Part shown: one piece after another, positions 15,867 through 22,086 of the stretch
Layout: each line of letters begins with the position of its first letter
Numbering within the stretch: position 1 is the stretch's first letter
Assembly (NCBI GenBank): GCA_049324535.1
Contig: JBMOOG010000030.1
Coordinates: forward strand, 1-33,573
From: JBMOOG01 sp049324535
Lineage (GTDB): Bacteria > Pseudomonadota > Alphaproteobacteria > Rhodobacterales > Rhodobacteraceae
Direction of reading: 5' to 3'
Length of the DNA stretch: 33,573 nucleotides
Position numbers and translations under genes: made by a program
The notes under the pieces: model-generated
What the model saw: only the letters and a program-made list of their open reading frames with translations
Database searches by the model: none
Told to the model about the DNA's origin: nothing

Positions 15867-16774
15867 TCGAATTCCATCTGGGTGAAGGCCGTCTGCGTGT
15901 TGCGCCGGGCGAGGCTGTCGAACTGTTCCAGATGGGCGAAGGCCGACTGGTCCACCTCCGCCGCCCCGGCCAGATCGCCCCCGGCCTCGATATGGGCGGC
16001 GATCCGCGCGCGCAGGTTCATCAGGTAATCATAGGTATCGGCGCGGGCGCGGTCCATCGTGGTGGCGTGCCCGTGGCCCGGCACGACATGGGCCGCACCT
16101 GTGGCCTCGACTGCTTCGAAGGCAGCCGGCCAAGTGGTGATGGACGACTGCTCGCCCACGCCCAGGATGCGCTCGACATAAACGATGTCGCCGGTGAACA
16201 CGGTATCCTTTGCCGGCACCCAGACGAAACTGTCGCCCGGCGTGTGGGCCGCGCCGGGATGGGTGATCTCGAAGGCGATCCCGCCGAGTTCCAGCCGGTA
16301 GCTGTCCGCAAAGGTCACATCGGCAAAGCTGGGCTCGGTGCCCGCCAAACTGTCGCCCAGAAACTGCGCCAGCGCCTGCATGTGCTGGCTTTCGCGCGCG
16401 TGGTGATCCTCGACCGCCGCTTCGGACGCGATCACGGTCGCCCCCTGGGCCTGCCAATAGCCGTTGCCCAGCCAGCGGTGATCCTGCCCGCCGGTGTCGA
16501 TGACGTATTTCACCGGCTGGTCGGTCAGGCCCCTGATGGCGGCGTGAATCTCTTCCGCGCCCTTCCACGAACCGCCCGGATCCATCAGCACGACGCCATC
16601 GTCCGTCACCACGACGCCGAAGGTCGCGTTGTTGGCGAAGTTGGTCGGGCTGCGCTGTTCCTTTTCGCCCACCAGAGCCCAGACGCCCTCGGTGACGGGC
16701 TGCACCTCCAGCGCTCCGGCCTGGGCTGCGAGCGGAAAGAGAAGGGCGAAGGCGGTGAGGCGCAGGAAGGTCAT
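15863..16774 (-). CDS. MBL-fold metallo-hydrolase (SoxH-like), exported
   Basis: Protein of 303 aa. Residues 1-19 form a signal peptide ending AAQA. The beta-lactamase-like fold is shown by VVLMDPGG, AAHTPGDSF (H177), FTGDIVY (D196) and VPGHGH (H234). The canonical HxHxDH metal motif is replaced at residues 94-99 by TGGQDH, so two of the usual His ligands are missing while D98 and H99 remain. SoxH/PQQ-relay-type homologues are periplasmic and poorly understood. The start at 16774 is preceded by AGGA. The gene lies 62 bp after the rhodanese gene and overlaps OsmC, so it belongs to the same transcription unit. Confidence 0.85.
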   Translation of the reverse strand: MTFLRLTAFALLFPLAAQAGALEVQPVTEGVWALVGEKEQRSPTNFANNATFGVVVTDDGVVLMDPGGSWKGAEEIHAAIRGLTDQPVKYVIDTGGQDHRWLGNGYWQAQGATVIASEAAVEDHHARESQHMQALAQFLGDSLAGTEPSFADVTFADSYRLELGGIAFEITHPGAAHTPGDSFVWVPAKDTVFTGDIVYVERILGVGEQSSITTWPAAFEAVEATGAAHVVPGHGHATTMDRARADTYDYLMNLRARIAAHIEAGGDLAGAAEVDQSAFAHLEQFDSLARRNTQTAFTQMEFE

Positions 16775-16836
16775 GAGGATGTCCTGAGAATGCAGACAAG
16801 GATTGGCCCCCCGCAACCATCGCAGGGGACAAGGGC

Positions 16837-17343
16837 TCAGCAGCAGCCGCCGGCCTTGGCGGAGGACTCGCCGCCGCAGCAGCTTGAGGCCGCAGGCTCG
16901 GCGGTGCCGCCGCAGCAGGACGACGCGGCCACGGGCGCGGCCTCGGCCGGACCGCCGCAGCAGCTTGAGGCGGCTTCGGAGGCCGCGACCGCTTCGGCCG
17001 AACCGGTGATCGGAAAGCCGCGGGCGACCCAGCGGGCGATGCCGGGGTTCATGTTCATCACGCGATCATAGCCCTGATACATCAGGAAGTAGGTGGCCTT
17101 GAGGCTGCGCTCGCCCACGGCACAGGCGAGGATCACGTCGCGGTCGCGCGGGATCTCCGGCCAGCGGTCCTCGAACTGCGAAAGCGGGATGTTGACCACG
17201 TCGCAGCCGGCAAAGCCGACCTGCGCCACCTCGCCGGGTTCGCGCACGTCGACCAGGAGCGCGCCCTCCTTCAGGAGTCGCTGCGACGTGGTCGGGCAGA
17301 CCTCGCGCGCTTCCGCCAGATCCTTTTTCACGGCTTCGTTCAT
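16837..17343 (-). CDS. Rhodanese-like protein with a CCGG-repeat tail
   Basis: Protein of 168 aa. Residues 10-112 form a single rhodanese domain (LLVDVREPGE) with active-site loop C74-A-V-G-E-R79, so the persulfide-forming Cys is present. After residue 113 a low-complexity Ala/Ser/Glu tail contains three SSCCGG units (Cys at 128-129, 143-144 and 155-156) and a terminal GGCC. Rhodaneses move sulfane sulfur. The extra vicinal cysteines could bind thiophilic metals such as As(III), Zn or Hg, or carry sulfur, which is inferred from composition. No signal peptide, so cytosolic. A strong AAAGGAAAG ribosome binding site precedes the start. Confidence 0.88.
   Translation of the reverse strand: MNEAVKKDLAEAREVCPTTSQRLLKEGALLVDVREPGEVAQVGFAGCDVVNIPLSQFEDRWPEIPRDRDVILACAVGERSLKATYFLMYQGYDRVMNMNPGIARWVARGFPITGSAEAVAASEAASSCCGGPAEAAPVAASSCCGGTAEPAASSCCGGESSAKAGGCC
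16871..16963 (-). repeat. Three copies of the CCGCCGCAGCAG word in the rhodanese tail
   Basis: The 12-bp word lies at 16871-16882, 16907-16918 and 16952-16963 and encodes the Cys-Cys-Gly-Gly units. The spacers between them differ in length (24 and 33 bp). The third copy shares the following CTTGAGGC with the first, which suggests growth by local duplication. Confidence 0.75.
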
Positions 17344-17354
17344 GGGCTTTCCTT

Positions 17355-17585
17355 TCAGGGCTGGACGCCAAGCAGACCGCCGGTCAGCTTGCGCGCGAGG
17401 GGGGCGAGGAAGAAGATCACCGGCACGGCGATCACATTGGCAATCAGGAACACCCGGCCCCAGGCGGCCAGGAAATGCGGGCCGAAGCCCAGGTTCACGG
17501 CGGTGATGACGAAGGTCATCAGGACCACCATCATCGCCCCCATGATCAGGGAAAAGACGGCGTGGAATTTCTTCTGCGGTGCCAT
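17355..17585 (-). CDS. DUF2798 small membrane protein
   Basis: Protein of 76 aa with two hydrophobic helices (about residues 10-32 and 40-62) and basic ends, the pattern of DUF2798. The function of the family is unknown. It lies between the exported acetolactate-decarboxylase-like gene (40 bp gap) and the rhodanese gene (11 bp gap) and is probably part of the same transcription unit. Membrane location is clear. No catalytic motif is visible. Confidence 0.8.
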   Translation of the reverse strand: MAPQKKFHAVFSLIMGAMMVVLMTFVITAVNLGFGPHFLAAWGRVFLIANVIAVPVIFFLAPLARKLTGGLLGVQP

Positions 17586-17625
17586 GATTGTCTCGATCGT
17601 AGTGTGAACTTGTTCCGGTTGATCC

Positions 17626-18327
17626 TCAGTCGGCCGCGGGCAGTTGCAGCGCTGCGCCATCGGCCAGCGACGCTTCGACCACATGGCCGGCAAACCCCGT
17701 CGCCGGGTCAAGCACATGGGCGTGCAGGCTGAAGCCGGGCGACATGAAGGTGTTGGCCTTGTCATGGTTGGAATAGACCCCGACGATGAGCACTTCGGCG
17801 TCCGTGATCGTGCCAAGCGCCTTTTCCGGCGTGCCATCCACGCTCCACTTCACCTCGTCGGCATGGGCGGTGATGCGGAAGGGCAGCGTCACATCGCCCG
17901 CGCAGCCCAGATCGCGGACGCGGGCACTGATCGCCTCGTTCAGCGAGGCAAGATCGAACAGATCCTCCAGCGTGCCGCCGTCGGTCCAGGCCTTCGGCGT
18001 GGCCCGCACCAGCATGGCCGCGCCCTGTTCTGCCGGGTCGATGGCCACCGCGATCCCGGTGCCGTCGGGCTGGGCGACGTGATAATGCCCGTCGATGATG
18101 CTGATTTCCGACTTCGGATCCGAGCCGGGCCCATAGCCGACCGTCAGACCCGACAGGGGCGCGTTCTTCAGCCAGACGATCGTGCTGTAGTCGTGGGCGC
18201 GGATCTTGGCTTCGGTTCCGATCACATCGACCGGGGTCAGGCACTGGATGTCCGCCGCGCCGGCAGACCCCGCCGCCAGAAAGGCCGTTGCCATCAGAAG
18301 ACCACCGAGGCTGTTACGCGTGCTCAT
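17626..18327 (-). CDS. Acetolactate decarboxylase-like (BudA/AlsD superfamily) exported protein
   Basis: Protein of 233 aa with signal peptide 1-24 (ending SAGAAD). The mature part matches the layout of alpha-acetolactate decarboxylase: an IIDGHYHVA element in the N-terminal half and a C-terminal H202-A-H204-x10-H215 triad, the exact H-x-H-x10-H spacing of the BudA zinc site. Classical BudA is cytosolic in enterobacteria and makes acetoin. No acetoin or acetolactate genes are nearby, so the substrate here may differ. It sits inside an arsenic/thiol-type operon, which is odd for this enzyme. GGGGGGAAG with suitable spacing supports the start at 18327. Confidence 0.72.
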   Translation of the reverse strand: MSTRNSLGGLLMATAFLAAGSAGAADIQCLTPVDVIGTEAKIRAHDYSTIVWLKNAPLSGLTVGYGPGSDPKSEISIIDGHYHVAQPDGTGIAVAIDPAEQGAAMLVRATPKAWTDGGTLEDLFDLASLNEAISARVRDLGCAGDVTLPFRITAHADEVKWSVDGTPEKALGTITDAEVLIVGVYSNHDKANTFMSPGFSLHAHVLDPATGFAGHVVEASLADGAALQLPAAD

Positions 18328-18344
18328 CTGCCAGCTTCCCCCCC

Positions 18345-18575
18345 TCAGCCCAGCCAGGCGAGGACCTGGTCGTGCGAGGGGACCGAGCCCTTGTGCACGA
18401 CCTTGCCGCCCACGACGACGGCGGGCGTGGTCATCACGCCGAAGCCGACGATCTGGCGCATGTCCTCGATCTTTTCGATGGTGACGTCCTTCCCCGCCTC
18501 GCCCGCCACGCGGGCGATGAGGTCGGCGGTGGCCTTGCACTTGGCGCAGCCGGGTCCAAGAACCTTGATGTCCAT
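18345..18575 (-). CDS. Small thioredoxin-family protein (redox-active disulfide protein 2 type)
   Basis: Protein of 76 aa starting MDIKVLGPGC with redox pair C10-A-K-C13 and a cis-Pro region VMTTPAVVV, the minimal thioredoxin/glutaredoxin-like fold often found beside ArsP-type permeases. It may supply reducing equivalents to, or deliver thiol-bound substrate to, the permease encoded 11 bp upstream. AAAGGA precedes the start. Cytosolic. Confidence 0.88.
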   Translation of the reverse strand: MDIKVLGPGCAKCKATADLIARVAGEAGKDVTIEKIEDMRQIVGFGVMTTPAVVVGGKVVHKGSVPSHDQVLAWLG

Positions 18576-18586
18576 GGGATGTCCTT

Positions 18587-19645
18587 TCAGAACAGGAAGT
18601 TGAAGAGATAGCCGACCGCCAGGATGCCGCTGCCCACGACACCCACGAAGACCGCGATCAGGCGCAGGGTCAGCACCTGCTTGAGGATGATCATCTCGGG
18701 CAGCGACAGCGCGATCACGCTCATCATGAAGGCCAGGACCGTGCCAAGCGCCGCCCCCTTGCCCAGAAGCGCCTCGACGATCGGGATGACGCCGGCGGCG
18801 TTCGTGTACATCGGGATCCCGATCACCACCGCGGCCGGCACCGACCACCAGGCATCGGCGCCCATGATGCGGGCCATGAGGTCTTCGGGCACGTAGCCGT
18901 GGATCAGCGCGCCCATGCCGATGCCGAGGATGATCCACATCCAGACCCGCCCGAAGATCTCCCGCACCGCCTCGATCCCAAGGTGGTAGCGGTCCACCAG
19001 CGAAAGCGCCGCGTCGTCCGAGGCGTCCGGGGCCGAAGCGCCGGAATGGATGTCGCGCACCCAGTCCTGCAGCCAGCCTTCGAGCTTCAGCCGGCCGATC
19101 ACCCAGCCCGCCGCCGTCGCAATGCCCAGACCGAAGGCGAAATAGGTCGCCGCCACCTTCCAGCCGACCAGCCCGAAGAGAAGCGCCAGCGCCACCTCGT
19201 TCACCATCGGCGCGGCGATCAGGAAGGAGAAGGTCACGCCCAGCGGCACGCCCGCCGAGACGAGACCGATGAAGAGGGGCACCGCCGAGCAGGAGCAGAA
19301 GGGCGTCATCACGCCAAGCCCCGCCGCCATCACGTTGCCCACGCCCTCGCGCTTGCCCGCCAGAAGGGCGCGGGTGCGCTCGGGCGAGAAGAAGCTGCGC
19401 ACCACGCCCATCGCGAAGACGATGAGCGTCAACAGCATCATCACCTTGGGGACGTCGTAGAAGAAGAAGGCGATCGCCTCGCCCGTGTGGCTGTGCCGGT
19501 CCACCGGGAAGAGGCCGGTGATCCATTCCGAGAAGGGGATCAGCTGGCGATAGACCAGTCCCCAGACCGCAACAAAGGTCACAAGGCCTGCATGCCAGAG
19601 CCAGTCGGGGCGCGTGGGGCGCGGGGTCGAGAGATCGGCGCTCAT
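18587..19645 (-). CDS. ArsP-like permease (DUF318 family)
   Basis: Permease of 352 aa with about eight to ten membrane helices in two halves. The DUF318/ArsP signature TPFCSCSAVPLF (Cys 117 and 119) lies in the first half, and a Thr/Asn-rich IPMYTNAAGVIP element in the second. ArsP members export trivalent organoarsenicals such as methylarsenite, with the vicinal Cys pair as likely ligands. Other DUF318 members have unknown substrates. The start overlaps the stop of the ArsR gene (ATGA), so expression is coupled to an arsenite-type sensor, in favour of an arsenic or thiophilic-metal role. Confidence 0.87.
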   Translation of the reverse strand: MSADLSTPRPTRPDWLWHAGLVTFVAVWGLVYRQLIPFSEWITGLFPVDRHSHTGEAIAFFFYDVPKVMMLLTLIVFAMGVVRSFFSPERTRALLAGKREGVGNVMAAGLGVMTPFCSCSAVPLFIGLVSAGVPLGVTFSFLIAAPMVNEVALALLFGLVGWKVAATYFAFGLGIATAAGWVIGRLKLEGWLQDWVRDIHSGASAPDASDDAALSLVDRYHLGIEAVREIFGRVWMWIILGIGMGALIHGYVPEDLMARIMGADAWWSVPAAVVIGIPMYTNAAGVIPIVEALLGKGAALGTVLAFMMSVIALSLPEMIILKQVLTLRLIAVFVGVVGSGILAVGYLFNFLF

Positions 19646-19935
19646 GCGGCGGTCCTTTCTTCGGTTGCGGCGGCGGCCAGCACGGCCGTGACGATGGCGC
19701 GGACCGGGGCGGGCAGATCCGGGTTCAGCCGGTAGCGCACCCACTGCGCGTCCCGCCGGTCCACGACCAGACCGGCCTGTTTCAAAGTTTGCATGTGCCG
19801 CGACATCCGGCTTTGCGTTGCATTAAGCCGGGCCATCAGCTGGCAGACGCAGTGTTCCCGCCCGTCGGCAAGGATGCGGATCGCCCCGAGACGGGTCGGC
19901 TCGGCCAGGGCGGAAAGAATGGCAAGAGGCATCAT
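19642..19935 (-). CDS. ArsR family repressor with CxC metal site
   Basis: Winged-helix repressor of 97 aa: SALAEPTRLGAIRIL, then HCVCQL with C29-V-C31 in the metal-sensing helix as in classical As(III)/Sb(III) sensors, then the recognition helix QSRMSRHMQTLKQAGLV. It probably represses its own operon and releases DNA when a thiophilic metalloid binds. The start at 19935 follows GGGAG. An ATG at 19998 would add 21 residues but lies inside the operator palindrome. First gene of the minus-strand operon that includes the permease, rhodanese, metallohydrolase and CDF genes. Confidence 0.9.
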   Translation of the reverse strand: MMPLAILSALAEPTRLGAIRILADGREHCVCQLMARLNATQSRMSRHMQTLKQAGLVVDRRDAQWVRYRLNPDLPAPVRAIVTAVLAAAATEERTAA

Positions 19936-19950
19936 GATCTCCCGCGCAGA

Positions 19951-19964
19951 TGCGTCCAGACGCA
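19951..19964. promoter_or_regulatory. Operator palindrome over the -10/start region of the ArsR operon
   Basis: TGCGTC-CA-GACGCA is a perfect 6-bp-arm palindrome that covers the edge of the -10 box and the predicted transcription start. It shares the TGCGTC half-site with the larger palindrome at 19983-20014. Confidence 0.55.
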
Positions 19965-19991
19965 AATACACCTCCCCACCCCATGCGTCAA
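19963..19991 (-). promoter_or_regulatory. Promoter of the ArsR operon
   Basis: On the minus strand TTGACG (19991-19986), a 17-bp spacer, and TATTTG (19968-19963) form a sigma-70-type promoter. It would start transcription near 19956, about 20 bases before the ArsR start codon. Both boxes are overlapped by palindromic operator sequences. Confidence 0.6.
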
Positions 19992-20014
19992 TCGGCATAT
20001 TACGATTAACGCAT
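19983..20014. promoter_or_regulatory. Large operator palindrome between ArsR and TauE genes
   Basis: Arms ATGCGTCAATCG (19983-19994) and CGATTAACGCAT (20003-20014) match at 11 of 12 positions around an 8-base AT-rich centre. It covers the -35 box of the ArsR promoter. ArsR is the obvious binder given its divergent position and the repeated TGCGTC half-sites. Confidence 0.6.
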
Positions 20015-20257
20015 CCGGTCGTGCGATCGACGCAGCCCCGAAGGCCGCCCGGCCGCCGCGACACGACCCGCCCCGGCTTGACAGCGCCGGGGATGTCCCG
20101 GCAACTCGGCTCCACACCCGAAACCGGAGGTGCCGTTGACCGCTCCTTGTCCCCGTCGCAACGCCGACATCCCCGCCCGCACCGGCCGGAGGGATGCCGG
20201 CACCGGCCGCGACCTCGGGACGGCCGTCGCCGCGCCCCCTCGCCGATCCCGCCCCCG

Positions 20258-21061
20258 ATGCCGGCGCTGAACGGCATTCGCCATAACCCGGCGGCCGTGG
20301 TGGCGGCCGGTGCGGCCGTGGGCCTGCTCGGCGGGCTGATCGGCCTCGGCGGAGCCGAGTTCCGCCTGCCTCTGCTCATCGGCCTGTTCGGCTTTGCCGC
20401 GCTCGAGGCCGTGATCCTCAACAAGGCGACAAGCCTCGTCGTCGTGACCGCCGCCCTGCCCTTCCGTGCGGGCGCGGTGCCGCTCGATCTGGTGCTGTCG
20501 CATTGGCCGATCATCCTGAACCTGCTTGCGGGAAGCCTTGCCGGGGCCTGGATCGGTGCCGGGCTTGCGGTCCGGATGACGTCCCGCACGCTCTACCGTG
20601 TGCTGGCCGGGCTGCTGATCCTGATCGCCACGGTCCTGGCGCTCGGCCATTCGGCCTCCCCGTCCGCGACGGCGCTCCTGCCGGGCTGGATGCAGGTTCC
20701 CGCCGGTCTTGTCGCCGGATTCGGCATCGGGATCGTCGCGTCGCTGATGGGGGTTGCGGGCGGCGAACTGCTGATCCCGACGCTTGTCCTTCTGTTCGGG
20801 GTTGACCTGAAGCTCGCCGGAAGCCTGTCCCTGGCCATAAGCCTGCCCACCATGCTCGTGGGTTTCGCCCGCTACAGTCTCGACGACAGCTTTTCGGTCC
20901 TGTCGCGCAACCGGGGATTCGTCCTGCTCATGGCCGCGGGTTCGGTCCTCGGGGCCGCCGCCGGGGGGCAACTCCTCGGCCTCGTTCCGGAAAGCGTCCT
21001 GCTCCCGGTGCTGGTCGCCATTCTGCTCATCTCATCCGTCAAGGTCTGGCGTCACGGCTGA
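20258..21061 (+). CDS. TauE/SafE family permease (putative sulfite/sulfur-anion exporter)
   Basis: Protein of 267 aa with about eight hydrophobic helices. Two internal repeats begin with the family motif GLLGGLIGLGGAEFRLP and later SLMGVAGGELLIPTL. TauE/SafE proteins move small sulfur-containing anions such as sulfite, sulfoacetate or thiosulfate, and the substrate here is not fixed. The gene is divergent from the ArsR operon. The start at 20258 has no clear ribosome binding site. The upstream 240 bp contain a hairpin CCCCGGC (20071-20077)/GCCGGGG (20086-20092) with TTGACA in its loop, which could be a promoter box. The frame is open further upstream but that part does not look like the family. 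Confidence 0.85.
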   Translation: MPALNGIRHNPAAVVAAGAAVGLLGGLIGLGGAEFRLPLLIGLFGFAALEAVILNKATSLVVVTAALPFRAGAVPLDLVLSHWPIILNLLAGSLAGAWIGAGLAVRMTSRTLYRVLAGLLILIATVLALGHSASPSATALLPGWMQVPAGLVAGFGIGIVASLMGVAGGELLIPTLVLLFGVDLKLAGSLSLAISLPTMLVGFARYSLDDSFSVLSRNRGFVLLMAAGSVLGAAAGGQLLGLVPESVLLPVLVAILLISSVKVWRHG

Positions 21062-22086
21062 TCGGGGTTGCGGCAGAAATGGAAGCCAGGCCCTCCCGCG
21101 CCAGTCGTCGCCCCCGGAGCGGCGGCGCGCGGCCTGCGAAGCGCGGATGGCGCTGCCGGAACCCTGTGAAACAGGAAGACTGCGATGAAGCCCGTGGTCG
21201 GCTTCAGGATTTGCGTTTGGCGGACAGTGAGTCCGCTGCAACCTATTCCAGACAGGTCCATGCCTGTCCGCAAACGGCATTCATTTCAGGGTCTTTTCTC
21301 ATTCCCTTGTCCGAAGCGTTCCGCCAAGACTGGAAAGACACCGGCCATTCCCTAGGGGAAGAATTGGGGGAAGAGAAAGAACCACGGCCCAGCCGTAGCC
21401 GTGTGGCGGCGCTGACGGCCGTGAAGGTGGCCGGGCCGCTCGCGCCGGGAAAGTATCACGATGGCGGCGGGCTCGGTCACCATTTGCGGGTCGAGCCGAA
21501 CGGTGCGCGCCTCCGGGTCGATACAATTGCTGCGAGACGAGTAGGGACGCTGCGACGGTCTGCCCTAGTGGCGCAAGGACCGCTGATCCGCAACGGCGCC
21601 ACTTGAAGACGATATCCTTCTGCGGAACGGCCGCGCAGGTGCGATCACCACCGGCGCTCCCGAAAGGCCGTACTGCTCAGCTCCGCGATGGTCCAGCTTG
21701 GACTGTGTTTGCAGACCAGCTCACCGCACTGGGCAATCAGCTTCGCGCATCTCAACAGCTCCGCAGATCGCCCATTGCTCCGTCGGCGCAACCGCGCCAA
21801 ATTCGACGAGGGATCTTGGTTTCATTCGGATGAACATCGGGTATTGCAACATCGATCCTCAGCAGATTTGTGCACCAGAGCCCCGGCACCTGATAGCAGG
21901 TGACCTGGACGGTCTGGTCGCAGGTTTTCAATTTCGTGCTTCTGACCCGTGCGGCTTCACCATTCTCGTAATCCGCGACCGCTGCCGGCCGGTTGCAACC
22001 AAACATCCTTGCTGCTACCCAAGCACCTGTTAAGCAGTGGCAATTCCGGTCTGGCACCAGCTGGAAACCATAAAGAAACGGACTGA
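21062..22086. other. Gene-poor junction region with hairpins and gene debris
   Basis: No intact gene is seen in this 1-kb stretch. It holds hairpins at 21220-21236 (GCGGAC-N5-GTCCGC) and 21251-21268 (GACAGG-N6-CCTGTC). Both are nested inside a near-repeat pairing 21213-21225 with about 21266-21278. An integrase remnant follows (21403-21522). From about 21600 the GC content drops slightly and no reading frame resembles a known protein. The region separates the chromosomal-looking metal genes from the defence operon and is the likely island edge. No tRNA gene was found in it. Confidence 0.6.
21403..21522 (+). pseudogene. Tyrosine integrase remnant (arm-DNA-binding domain, DUF4102 type)
   Basis: The translated segment reads ALTAVKVAGPLAPGKYHDG, then GGLGHHLRVEPNGARLRV. 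This is the start of phage/island tyrosine recombinases, with the hallmark DGGGL and PNGAR elements of the N-terminal arm-binding domain. The match is lost after about 40 residues, there is no catalytic domain downstream, and no start codon with a ribosome binding site was found. It therefore marks a decayed integration module beside the defence operon. Confidence 0.65.

Noticed and set aside
19936..20589. Long N-terminal extension of the ArsR frame
   Set aside because: It runs through the operator and into the TauE gene, while the ArsR family starts near MMPLAILSALAEPTRL with a ribosome binding site.
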